A stretch of DNA of 64,000 nt, taken from contig NC_135360.1 of the NCBI RefSeq assembly GCF_051622035.1, forward strand, positions 25,929,206-25,993,205. Direction: 5' to 3'. Under the pieces are notes generated by a model that was given only the letters and a program-made list of their open reading frames with translations, had not been told where the DNA came from and did not search any database. Of this stretch, positions 39,004-51,330 are shown one piece after another (the first letter of the stretch is position 1; the number at the start of each line of letters is the position of its first letter). The DNA is from Arctopsyche grandis (taxonomy: Eukaryota > Arthropoda > Insecta > Trichoptera > Hydropsychidae). A program made the position numbers and the translations under genes.

Positions 39004-41115
39004 GTATATGCATGTATGTATATAGATTGAATAATGGCCGTTTTACAAGATAAATAAACAAATATTAAAAAGAAAAATAAAACGCTAGTTTTAAACGTGG
39101 CGTTTTATTTATTCATTACAATAAATATGTATGTATAATTATTCAAATGTTAACTACAAAAACATTTAAGAACGTTTCTCACACACACCTTCAATTGTAA
39201 CCCGCTGAGACTTGTTTATTTATAATTAATAATACTTGGGTTTTATTTTTATTTATTTAATTTTGTATAAAGCTTTATCGGTATGTATATTTGCTACTAT
39301 ATAATAATAATATTTAAATGATAGTTAACTATGCGTAAAAACCTCCAAAAACAGACAAAATCGTAAAAATACTATTTCATGTGCAAATATGTATGTACCT
39401 AAAAAACAGCCTTAAAATCTTAAATTTTATTCAATTGTATAATCGTACGTTTTTAACTTTTATAAAGTGATTATTAATTTAATATATATATTATATATAT
39501 ATATATATAAATATATCATAGACACCTGCATTCGAAAATATACAGCGTTAGAAAAATGTCTCTTTTGTTTTTTTGATAACATTATAACAAAATTAGATAT
39601 GGTAATAAGTTTCATATATTATATAAAATCAATTGGAAATACCGAGACCTTTTAACGAGATGTAGTTTAAAATACGATTCGAATTCTACCGTACAGGTGT
39701 CCTGAATGAAAACGTGCAAATTTTGAACATCCTACAAATTGTTATGAATTATGTATTATCGAAAACAATCAAGAAAGAATATTAAAAAGACCAAATCGAT
39801 TTTACACTTCAATATAAACTAATTAAATCAAAGAGTCGTTGCTTTGAAATACATATATTGCTTTCATAAGACTTACTTTGCTCACTCACACTTCAATTCC
39901 TCGCACTGTTACGACTCTTATCGACAAACAGAAAAAGGAAAATCTCCGTTCGGCTAAGTTTTACGAAAAACATACCCTTTTATTTAAAAAAACCTGATGA
40001 TTTTCGACATGTGTACAAATATACAAACAACACAAAACATGTGGATGCAATAGTGTCGCCTTTGTAAAACCGGATTCTTCATTTCAAAATTAAATCCTCG
40101 ACTTAAAATAGGCCTCGATGGCAATACATGGACTGAAACTCTTCTATAATTTACAATAACTTACGTATACCTTCCCACCGAGTAGTAGGAACACTTACGA
40201 GGATGTCGATAAGCTTGTACATGTAAACTACACCTATGTAGAATAATTACTACGTAAAAATTTGTAGTGTCTCATGAGCGTACATATTTAACATACATAT
40301 ACATAGTATTAGGCAGTGTGCGTGTCTTTTTGAGACTAGTTTAAAGAATGACAGGGATGGAAGGGGTGTTTTTATTTTTTATCTCGGTGATTTTGGATGA
40401 AAGAAACGAAATGAAAACAAAACAAAAATAAAATAAAAAATCTTTGTAATGTATATATAGAAATAATAATATAATACAATCTCTTCTTCAATAAATGATT
40501 ATCATATAAAAAATATTTAACAACAAAATGTTTATATCTATAAAAAAAAAATTGAAAAAAAAATTAATTTCAAGCTTCTAAGAAAATAGATAATAATTAC
40601 AATATTATAATTCATTTAATAAGAACTAATGGCTGCGCTGTATAAAAGGTAAAATAATATGAAAATAAATCGACAAAGTGGACACAACCAAAACGTAATC
40701 TGCCTCAATTTATAGCGTAAATAATACTATCTGTAAATTTTGTAAAAAATATTCTCAATATCAAGCTGCCAATATTAACAAATCAATTTTTAATTTTTAC
40801 TGCTAACATCACACATTTGGAACAAAAAAGTAAAAATATATAATAAAATAAGCTCACAGATTTATGTATATAAATCAAAAAAAAATAAATAAAAAATGCA
40901 TGCACTTTTAAGTGTTACGAACCATTTATCCAAATTTGTCGACATCAAAATCGAAAAAAATATATAATATATATAATACAGTCTCTCATTTTTGCATGTA
41001 GAAGCGCAATATGTATGATATTTAAAGTACATTCAACAAATTATCATTTAAAAAATCACAAAACTTATATAAAGTACAAATTCATGTCATTTAACTTATA
41101 TACAAGTGTATATTT

Positions 41116-41154
<39 letters not shown>

Positions 41155-42625
41155 AACCTGTTATACGTAGCTTGCGGACATCTAAATATGTGTATTCATA
41201 TAACGTAATATATTTTTATATATGTATCGACAATCATATAAATATTTTCATACAAAAAAAAAATCCAATTAACTAATGAAATGAAACCGAAAATTGTGCA
41301 TGTAAAGGATCGTCAAAGCAAAAACTTTCATGCCTCGTGTAAATATATGAATATCTATAAAACTTCAAAATATCCATCACCAGTGAATATCATCATGTAT
41401 ATGACAAAACTATAATTTCCACTTATTTACACAAAACAATATTATCAAAATAAATTCACAAAATATCTGAATATAAACTATATATACGTAGGTATATATA
41501 TAAATAATAAATATGTCATTTCATTTGATTAATCATAATAATATTTGCAATTGCATACAATACATATATAAAAAAAATTTATATGTATAATAATAATATA
41601 ATAGTATAAATACAGAAGAATATTATGCGATAACAATATTGATTTGAACAACAGCATGCAATGGTACAATATATAATGTGAAATATAAATACAACGATAG
41701 CGTCCAAAGAAATGCGAAATGCTACAATTGTAATCAAACAATAACACTAATAATATAAGATCGTATAAATTACACCCTAAAGCGAACAAGACAAAAAAAA
41801 AATGTTTTTTCATTTTGCAAAGTGGAATAATCAAATCACAAAATCAATATTTGACATTCATAAATACGTATAATATAGAATTTGATTTATAATAATATTG
41901 AATACTAGATACATTCTAATGTGGTTGTTTTTCTCGACTTAACGTTACCCTACATGCATTCGATCTCTACCCTTTTTTCAATTTTCAATCTACACGTAAC
42001 CTAAAAAAAGATGCATCAGCGTAATAGTTTTTATTTTGATTTGATTTGATTACATTTCAAAGAGCGGTTAGTATATTCAGTCTACAATGTCGCAATCGCA
42101 TATGTATATAGGTATTATGTACACGTCTGTTCGCCGATGAAGAAAGCAAGAGCCATTCTTTAAACATGCCAAACTTACGATATTCGAACTTGCCAAGCCT
42201 TAAATCAAAGAAAATAAAACTCAAATTGTCAAATAATACTCTCTTTTGATGTTTATATCGTACATTAAATTTAATTAGTCGAATAAATACTTTTGCAGGA
42301 AATTAAAACTATAACCACAATTTTCCTAATCCTATTGTTTTCTAGTGTATTTTCTTCAAAATAATCAATTTTTCAAAAGAAAACAAAATTAAGCTATATG
42401 AGATAAAATAATCTGTACTGTAAGATATAGCTCTTGCACAACACAAAGTCTCCTTTTTTATTTAAATATTTGTATTATGGTACAAAAAAATTTGATAATT
42501 ACTAAAACCGTTTGATCTGAGATTAATAAATAGTGACTTTCCACACAATAATGAACAATTTTTTAGAAATAGCAATGATACAATTTTTATTTATAAATAT
42601 AGATAAAATTGACCACATTATACCA

Positions 42626-42631
42626 TTTATT
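42626..42631 (-). terminator. candidate poly(A) signal AATAAA for the catenin gene
   Basis: TTTATT on the plus strand gives AATAAA on the minus strand, about 340 bases past the stop codon. It is the closest I found, but several more follow in the AT-rich sequence. Confidence 0.3.
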
Positions 42632-42971
42632 TCCTAATACACATAATCACATAAATTATGATGCACAGTGGAAAGCTTCACCGATTTGCCAATTATGATG
42701 ATTCTCGATTGATTACATGAGAAAAATCATTTAATATACATATATATATATTTATATAATAATAATATATATAGTATGTATAAACTCAAAAATACATTTA
42801 ATGGCAATGAAATGTGTATAAAATATTTTTAAATACGAATATATAAGAAAATAATTTAATTTTCAAATCACTGCATTATCTGATGATGAACAATCTTAAA
42901 CAAATGAGACTAATTTCATCTTCTTAATGCTGTTGGAAGCAAAATACCTCTAATATACCTTACATTATTAC

Positions 42972-45900
42972 TTAACGACCGGGAGGAGGCTGTTGTGGTT
43001 GCGGTATACCTGGAGGAACCGCTCGGCCATTTGGATTTCCAACATTATCACCGTATGTCATATCAACCATCGGAATTTCATCACCCCCCTAAAAAAATCA
43101 ATTAAACAATGTAATCAAATATTACACTATTTCTATCCTCGAACGTATCAAAATAGTAGAAGTGAGGATACCTGGTGACGGTGTTGTGTTGTAGGCCTTT
43201 TTATGGTACGATCTTCATAGCGCGTACCACCTTGTGATGCCATGGGCCGACTGAGAGTACTATTAGCACCTGAAGCTCCTCCGCCAGGCGAACCAGGCGC
43301 TCCTCGACCACCGCTCGATGAGGTTCCACCACCACCCGTAGGTCCACCGCCGCGACTGACAAAATCGGGTTCTTTCCATCCATGTTTACGGTATACATCA
43401 CGCAACTCCTGATGTTGCCACATAGTGAAAAGTACTTGACCTGAAAATTACAACACACATTAACATTAACACTGATTAACAAAACACATCCACAATGAAA
43501 AATAAAGAAAATAAAAAACAACATACCGGCAAACTTTAAAACTCTTGGTGTATATTTTGTACGGTTATGAGTTATAGCGACTAAGCGATCAACACCGTTG
43601 GCTTCGAGCAAAGCTCGTGAAAATTCTGCATTACGTTTAATCACTTCATTGAGGGTTGCTAGCACAGCAGCAATAGTATCATCAGAAGTACCCTAACAAC
43701 ACAATCCACATAAATTTTTCCGTCTATATTACAAGTATCAGAATCTGTTTAAAATAAAACATATGTTACCTGATCGTGTTGAGGGTTTCCCCCGGGAAGC
43801 TTTTGCACCAAGTCTCTCATGGCATATTTTCCAATCAATTCTTTATTGCGTTGATCGATTGCTAAATTTCGAAGAGCCGTAGCAACAGCACAAACTACTC
43901 TATCTACTTCCATACGAAGCAATTCCACAAGAATCGGTAAACCTTCAAAGAAAATAAGTTTAGTATTTACAAAATAATTTCTACACCACACAAACGTGGA
44001 ACACAAATGGTCAAGTACCTTTTTCTTTTCTAACTGCAGCTCGAATATCAATACTGGGTTGCCAATAACAAGCCGCTAAATTTTGTAAAGCTCCTGCTGC
44101 GGCTTCTAACGTTTCCGGGTTAGAGCAACTTTGTAATAACGCCATGTATAACGGTACTACCTATAATAACAAAATCAAATTCAAAATATTGATATTTTAA
44201 ATTAGCGTTTACGTTTACGGTCAAAATGAAAAAAATTTGGACCTCCGGACTCCAAAGCATTTCAGTGCCTTTAGGTAAATTGTGTATAGCTGGCGTTTCA
44301 TCAGATACACCTTCAGAGGCATCGCTAGCAGCGCGACCATGAGGACTTGTAGACGCTGATGATGCACCAGATTGACCTTCTTTTTTCTTTTTACTGCCAC
44401 CAAAGCATCCCAAATTATCACCTATAACATTTAAATATAATAATTAGTATAAATTAACTCTGTGACAGTTAATGAACGTTATCAATCAAAATTTGACCTT
44501 TTGAAGAGTTGGCGGATGCACGAGCATTAGATGTATTGGCGACTTCCGAAGAAGGCTCTGGACGACGATCGTAATTGGGATCTTCTACTTCTTGACAACG
44601 AAAAGATAAGTTACGCAGCGTGCACACGCAATTTTCAACTATTTTGCTACCGGTGGATGCGTGTGAGAGAGCCGCCCTGACAGCGTGCAAAAGAGCTGCG
44701 GCTAAAGCCGGTAATGCACGTAAACGTCGTCTTGCTACTGACCCCGCTGAACTTACGTTTCGAAGAACACCAGACGCATTACGAAACACTGAAAACAAAA
44801 CATTGATAATAACATTGTGCATCGCAACTACATACATACATACGTCTGGTTTTGATAAAACTTCAATTAAATTACCGTTAGACCAATATGTTTCACCGGG
44901 ACTAGTAGCATGCCAACCAGAATGAGGAATAATAACTTGTGATACGATAACATGGGCTCCCTCCTCTATAATACATTGCTTTAAATCTTCACACGAAGAC
45001 ATATTCCATATAACTCCAGTAACTAATTCTTTAACCTACATACAAAAAAATTAAAATCAATAAACATTTAAACGTAGCAGTATTTTGTTGAGAATGTGCT
45101 TATCCATACCTCCATATCGTGAGTACGACATAGTAGAGACGTAAGTGCTGGAATTCCACCAGCTTGTCTAATTGCACGTTTATTTTCATCATTCTGACGA
45201 CCATATGAAAGATTACGTAAAGCTCCGCAAGCGTTCCGACACACCTCTGGACTTTCATGTGAAAGTAGCCTTACTAGTGGAGGGATACCACCTACAAAAA
45301 CAAGCAATATAATTTCAAAGTTCTTCAAATATTTTATTCAATTTACATAAAAATAAAACAATACCTAAGCTTCTAGTTTTCTGTTTGTTAGGATCGTCCA
45401 TATAACACAAATGTTGTAAATAAGCCGCAGCATTGGCTTTAACAACAGGACTTGGACTATCGAGGAAACCTATAACCTCTGGCAAATTAGGATCCCGCCA
45501 CTGTAAACGAGGAGCTTCACCACCTCCTACACCACCCGGTACACCTAGCATACCTACACAACAAATGTAAATATTAATCGATACAATGAAATTAAATAGC
45601 AAAAAAACCTTGTAAAAATCAATATTAAACTAATTAAACTATCAATATTAAACATACCCATAGCCATATCAGCCATCTGTTTTTGCAATTCAAGTTCATC
45701 CCCATACATAGATTGGCCTCCAGCACTACCCAGACTTAAACCATTTTGAGAATCCTAAAATTGAAAGATAATAATAATCAAAATAAAACAATGACATTTT
45801 TTTTTTTTGATATGTACTTATTTAATTTTAAATTTTTATTTCTCATGATGCCATTAAGGGTTGCCCCTGAACGACACCTATAATTATTAAGTATTAAAGT

Positions 45901-48900
45901 TGTACATATATAAATTGGAAATCATATACAAATAGTGGTAATGTTTTTGTCAATTTGATGAGGAACCGTTTCAACAATAAAATCAGATAAATTGGCAAAC
46001 TGATAGGAAACGATTGACACGACAATTGGTGCAAGTCCAAAAGGTTCAACGACAAAATGTACCCGATAATTAGTGCACTGACAAATGTACCCACGACAAA
46101 ATGTTCGCATCTCTGTGAGGGTGTTAAACTAATTCAATGACATACGCTTAAAAAGTATTTTTTTCAATTTAAATAAGTAAACATTGGATACGGCTTAGAA
46201 CCCCTGACATTTAAACTAATTCATTGACATCTGCAATACGCTTAAAAAGTTTTTTTTTTTCAATTTAAATAAGTAAATATTGGATACTAATTTAATAAAG
46301 CCCGCGATGTATACGATAAAAAGTTAATTATTCATTTGAAATAAAGAAAATTTTGGAGACGGTTGAGAAGCCCTGACATATAAACTAATTCAATGTAATA
46401 TGCAGTTCATACGCTTAAAAAGTTTTTTTTTTTTCAATTTAAATAAGTAAATATTGGATACGGCTAAGAACCCCTAACATTTAAACTAATTCAATGACAT
46501 CTTAAAATGTAATTGTTCAATCGCTTAAAATGTAATTGTTCAATTTAAATAAGAATATGTTGGTGCGGTTGAGAACACCTGTAATTTATACTAATTTAAT
46601 AACATCCGCGATCTATACGATAAAAAGTACCATATACATCGATAGATATATAACATATAATACAATAAAAAGCGATGCGGTGCAAACGATCGAAAAGCGC
46701 CAGACAGACTGAACCACAGATTAACGACACGTGTAACTTATGCGTGCGCACTGCTCGCACTTACACTAAGTGAAATCTACCCGAAGTCCCGACATACCTA
46801 CCCTGTATACGTTCTGTGCTTCTGATACTTTAGTTCCGAATTTTTCCTTATTAAATTATTAAAAACTCGCCAGAAAGATCCAACTCAATTTTAATAATTA
46901 CCATTTTAATAATTGCATCTGTGCACATCGAAAGGTTACTCGTCATCTGATGTGCAATTTTTCATTCGTAAAGTCGAGAATTGCGTTTAAGGCAGCCATC
47001 CAGTCAATCTGTGGTTCAATCTGTCTGGCGCTTTTCGATCGTTTGCACCAAACCCAATAAAAAGTTACTTTTTCCATTAAAATAGGAAAATTTAGGATTT
47101 TTAAACATTTTGTCGCTTGAACATTATTTCCATGGACATTTTGTCGCGTGAACATTTTGTCGCAGGTACATTTTGTCGTTGAACCTTTTGGACTTGCACC
47201 AATTGTCGCGTCCCCCTGCAGTACAGAAATATTTCCAAATAAATTCTCTTTAATCAAGGTCAACCCAGGGCTTGAACCCAGGTACCTCTCGGCGGTTAGC
47301 ATTGCGCCACCACTGCGCTATACTGCTAGCTGTATACATATATTTTACAAAGAATCATCTCAACATCCATGTCAAATAGCCAAATTCTGACAGAAGACAA
47401 CCAGTATGAATGCAGCAGCTATAGAAATATGTGCATCAAAGCTCGCGCATAAACTAAATATTCTACCAACTGAATTCTCACTATATATCAAAATATTTAA
47501 ACAAACCTTAAATCCGAGAGGCATTGGCAGTGGATATCCTTGAGGCAACGATTGTCCACCGACATATCCATATAGATGTAACTGCTGTTGTTGAATGGCT
47601 GCATCTTCCGACGACTGATTGTTAGGTACACCACCGGGTACAGATCCAGGAGCACCGCTGACATACTGATCGCCCAGAGAAGGTCTAGGAGACGGCGCAC
47701 CGCAATAGTGTTCGCCCGGCACCAATCGCACCATAGGGTCTTCATCATATCTACAGACACAAACAAATCAATTAAATGTGCACAGATTCTAATCACACTA
47801 AAAAAAAAAACAAGTTTACTTACCTAGGTTGAGGAATACACTGTAATTGATGGTGTCCAACGGCAGGATTTGGTGACGGGGGCAACAACCGAGGAGCGGC
47901 CATTAATCCCGGAGGAGGCGACGTGCTCCGCGAACTCGGCGACGGTGGAGATCTACCCCTCTCAACATACTCCTAAACAGAACAAAATGATTTAAACAAA
48001 AACGAATCGATTAATTGAAACGAAATAAATGATAATTTACCTGTCCCATATACTGCGCTATCTGCGGCGAGGCTTCGGATAAATATTGCGGAGCCGCTCC
48101 GTAAGGATTAGTACCGTAATGGGAATACGTCTGATAATGAGGTTGATATCCTCCCGCGTCCCCCATCATCTATCGTTAAACAATGCAATTTAAATTAAAC
48201 CACATATAGCCATTATGTTATTTACAATACGACACCGAGCCGACTAATACATTCCGATACGAATGTGAGTTAAAGAATGCACAAATCTACAACCCAAATG
48301 AGAGATATTTACATTTGAATTGAATTCTGTTTTCAGTTACAATAAAAAAAAGTCGAAAACAAAATTGAATGCCTTACAATCGCATATTGCAAAATTTAAT
48401 TAATCATGCGAAACTCGTCTTTACAGATCGCTCTAATGTGACAAGTGTACTATACAGATCAAGAAATATCAATTATAAATACAAAATTATTATACACTAG
48501 TGTTGTACCGATGAAATATCATCACATGGGTGTTGGCACATTGAGATATTAAAAAAAAAAATTAAAAGAAATGTGTCATCGGTCATGTGTTCGATACGGG
48601 TCTGGTTCATAGCATCTAAAGTCGAAAGATCGAAAAGCAAATATCGGAAAACAAAGATCGAAAAAAATGTAAACGGGTAGGATACAAGAGGCACATTAAG
48701 TAAGGCTGTATGACAAAAAGAGAAAATTTTACCGCACGCCACTGATATATACTACCCGCTCTTCATATGTATGCATGGTAAATGAACAAGAATAAAGATT
48801 TCGATTTTTCGACTTTCGATGCAGTGACGGCCACCGGTTCGATACCATGTGGTCGAATTTTTTTCAAATACCTTTTTAATATATTTAATTTATATTTAAT

Positions 48901-50039
48901 TGTTTGTTGTTTAAAAAAAATGGTAAAAACTACCTACCTATATATAAACAATATAAAATACCAATAGAAAAATGAATCAATTAATAAAATAAATTTTCAT
49001 TAGATGGCGGTAAATTCTCAGCCAAGCGGAAAAATTGGCATCGATTAGTATATATATGTATTTTTTTTTTCGTTTACGTTTTAGAAGTAACGTACATACA
49101 TATATATGTCGAATCTAAACGACTATTAAAGTACAGCGAGCGTTATCCCATACAGACAGACAGACAGGAGGAATAGCGATATTATATATATAATTTTACA
49201 TTAAACACGACATATATGGTCAAAAATTGTACAGAAGCATTGTAAACATTATTTATAAATACAAGGCAAATACAATCAATATCCACAGAGACATATATGG
49301 ACAGATATGCAGCATTTATAGAAATCAGCGAAAAAACGAGATGCTGAATAATTTGAATTGAATTTTTGCGAGATAGGACCAGGATGCCAATTTGTAAGAG
49401 CCGTTTCGATGAAAATCAGATAAATTGACAAACTCTGATGGGAAACGATCGACCCTAAGTCACATATCCGAGGTCTGGCCAGCAGCAACCAGTGGGAATC
49501 GAACCCATGATCACTAGTATGTGCGGCTGGTTATATTAAAATATTATTAAATTATCCTTCATATGGAATTATTCGACACGTATCAGTAAACTAAAGTTAT
49601 AACATATTAAAGTCTGAAACAAATACATATATGAGATCTTACGTGTGGATATTTCTGCGATGGTGCTACGGCAATGTGACCCATATGGTTGTATTGTGCA
49701 CCTGGCGGTAAATACAATCCACCATATTCAGGCTCCGCTAATCCAGACACTTGATAGTCGGTCGTCTGAAATAACAATAGTATAAAATAATGCAGTGCAA
49801 AAAAATTCAAAACAAACATCAAGTATACGATTTAAATCACACACCTGCATTATGGGATGGTGTTGAGCGGGAGCGGCACGAAGACGTGCTAGTTCATCGT
49901 CGGCCGCGGCAGCTGACGTGGGGACTCCGACGGGGGTAGCATTCGGTTCTGGACTGCGACGACCGCCAGCGTGTCCGTTGCTGCGCTCGTATGCTGAAAG
50001 CGGTTGCTCCACGCGACCACTACGAACGAAACCTTCCAT
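42972..50039 (-). CDS. p120ctn: p120/delta-catenin (armadillo-repeat adherens junction protein)
   Basis: Sixteen exons splice to an uninterrupted frame of about 934 residues. p120-family catenins bind the cadherin juxtamembrane tail, stabilise cadherin at adherens junctions and tune Rho GTPases. Residues 1-335 are low-complexity, rich in Pro, Gly, Tyr and Gln. Armadillo repeats run from about 336 to 870: [30 protein letters not shown], the signature [19 protein letters not shown] near 487, [13 protein letters not shown], and GLPILVELL with [15 protein letters not shown] basic KKKK at about 597-600 lies in the long loop, where vertebrate p120 has a Lys-rich nuclear-import segment. The tail ends [12 protein letters not shown] and lacks the C-terminal PDZ-binding DSWV of vertebrate delta-catenin. 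The start is MEGFVRSGR, in a context of CTAATGG just after a probable acceptor. Drosophila p120ctn is somewhat shorter. Identity is very secure; only two donors are uncertain. Confidence 0.96.
45905..47335 (-). mobile_element. p120ctn: SINE in catenin intron 5, split by a long-TIR element
   Basis: SINE body at 45,905-46,019 (AAATCAGATAAATTGGCAAA, TAGGAAACGATTGA) and head at 47,209-47,335. The head contains, on the minus strand, an A box matching TRGYNNARNNG (TAGCGCAGTGG) and a B-box-like GGTTCAAGCCC. A stretch of some 35 bases of the SINE is missing at the junction. Confidence 0.8.
46020..47208. mobile_element. 1.19-kb DNA element with 44-bp perfect terminal inverted repeats
   Basis: Ends at 46,020-46,063 and 47,165-47,208 are exact inverted repeats starting CGACAATTGGTGCAAGTCC. 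Sub-terminal copies of CGACAAAATGTNC repeat at both ends. The interior has three to four degenerate tandem units of about 90-170 bp (CGCTTAAAAAGTTTTTTTTT, AATTTAAATAAGTAAATATT). It also has a second inverted pair of about 45 bp at 46,679-46,725 and 47,007-47,051 (GTGCAAACGATCGAAAAGCG). No transposase frame. Superfamily unknown; no clear target duplication. Confidence 0.8.
48170..49642 (-). other. p120ctn: catenin intron 2 with a SINE
   Basis: The intron holds a SINE copy at 49,380-49,520 (below). A possible very diverged M1 MITE lies at about 48,610-48,840, where TCGAAAGATCGAAAA and TTTTTCGACTTTCGATG are inverted. The rest is AT-rich without recognised features. Confidence 0.55.
49380..49520 (-). 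mobile_element. tRNA-derived SINE fragment
   Basis: On the minus strand: a perfect B box GGTTCGATTCC near 49,494, then GCTGCTGGCCAGACCTCGGA, CGATCGTTTCCCATCAGAG and TTTATCTGATTTTCATCG. Closest to the copy at 26,113. The 3' tail is missing. Confidence 0.8.
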
Positions 50040-50394
50040 TAGTATCGTTTAACCGCTGTGTCGCGGAACCACAACAGATTAGTAGTAGTATGTGAGTGAT
50101 AAATTTCAAGAATGTCAAAACTCGAGCTTATCAATACCTACACAGAAATTCGACTAAACTATGTGTAATTAGTTTAATGTGAAATTTACATGGTCGGAAG
50201 AACATGTATGTATATTATTCATCGTACGAGGTGTGTAAATAAAGAAATGAAACTGATTTATTATAAATTTTGTATTGATTTTTTTTAAATCAATACAAAA
50301 TTTAATCACATAAAAGTAATATCAAATTTCATAGAAATCTCAAAATCAGCTTTTTTTGTCGCTCACTGTATTTAACTACGATACCATTACAGGT

Positions 50395-50690
50395 TTTTAC
50401 CTTTGAGACCTATAAATTTAGAGATTTGTAAATTTGAAATCATATTCAAATAATGGTGACACATAGTAGGTAGGATGGTTTTGCCAATTTGATAAGGAAC
50501 TGTTTGAACAATGAAATCAGATAAATTGTGCAAATTTTGATAAGAAACGATCAACTTGGAGTTACAAATATCCAAGCACTGCAGAAATACTCGAAATAAA
50601 TTCTCTACAATCGAGGTCAATTTAGGACTTGAACCCGGGAACTTCTCGGTGGTTTACATTAATGTAACCATCGAGCTATACTGCTGGCTA
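50395..50690 (-). mobile_element. tRNA-derived SINE in the catenin 5' UTR intron
   Basis: The minus strand reads GCCAGCAGTATAGCTCGATGG at the head, a B-box-like GGTTCAAGTCC near 50,630, then GATCGTTTCTTATCAAAAT and TTTATCTGATTTCATTG. It lies next to the mariner relic. Confidence 0.75.
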
Positions 50691-50699
50691 ATTTGAAAT

Positions 50700-51330
50700 T
50701 ACGATTCCACTTTGTCTTCTTCAAGGCACAGTAACCTTGGGAAGCCACACAACGCTGAAGACGGTTTTTCCACTTTTCATAGCAGTGCTAACTTAGATAC
50801 ATGAACCGCTTTTAGCTGGTCGGTCAATGTTTATTCAATATTCTCCAATGTCCCGAAATGGTGTCCTTTGAGGTGAATTTTAAATCTTGGGAAAAGGAAA
50901 AAGTCACAAGGACTCAAGTCTGGTGAATAAAGGAGCCACAGGGATGAGTTTCCTTGTTATAAATTTGGTAATTTAATCGCTGTGTGGCAAGGCGCATTCT
51001 AGATGTTTGGTATCACACCAATAACCCTTTTTCAAGAACTTCTCAGTAGAAATGCTTGTTTACCGTTTAGCCATGAGGCACAAATTCTTTTTGGACGATT
51101 ATCATAAAAGCAAATCAGCATGCTTTTGATCTTGGATTTGGTAATTCTATGAGGTTCATTTCCAATCTAGTCTGTGTCTCGGACACCTGAAAATCTGGGC
51201 CCTTGTCAAAATTCTGTTTGAAGTCTTGCAAAAGTTTCCGTCGCATTGTGATGACCAAGTTGGAAGTAAAACTTGATGGCGCATAATTGCTGCTTGTATA
51301 TGGAGTTTAAACTCATATCGCAGACGCATT
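50700..51330 (-). pseudogene. mariner transposase relic, internally deleted
   Basis: Minus-strand frames, broken by stops and frameshifts, read IKFYFQLGHHNATETFARLQ (the N-terminal helix-turn-helix start of mariner). They then jump to KIKSMLICFYD, NAPCHTAIKLPNL, YSPDLSPCDFFLFPRFKIHL and KGHHFGTLENI, ending near EKWKNRLQRCVASQG. SPDLSPCDFFLFP contains the final catalytic Asp of the mariner D,D34D triad. The stretch between helix-turn-helix and the middle catalytic region is deleted. It lies in the 5' UTR intron of the catenin gene. No terminal inverted repeats were identified. Confidence 0.85.

Larger units (their letters stand above)
42972..50055 (-). other. p120ctn: exon map of the catenin gene
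   Basis: Coding exons in transcript order: 50,039-49,845; 49,765-49,643; 48,169-48,041; 47,972-47,824; 47,750-47,507; 45,754-45,658; 45,553-45,365; 45,291-45,110; 45,035-44,876; 44,788-44,498; 44,421-44,243; 44,160-44,019; 43,942-43,770; 43,692-43,527; 43,440-43,172; 43,088-42,972. All introns are GT-AG and all phases agree. Donors of exons 10 (GTCAAA) and 11 (GTCCAA) are weak matches to consensus. A probable acceptor CACAG at 50,056 starts the first coding exon with a 16-base leader. Intron 5 (1.75 kb) and intron 2 (1.47 kb) contain mobile elements. Confidence 0.88.
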
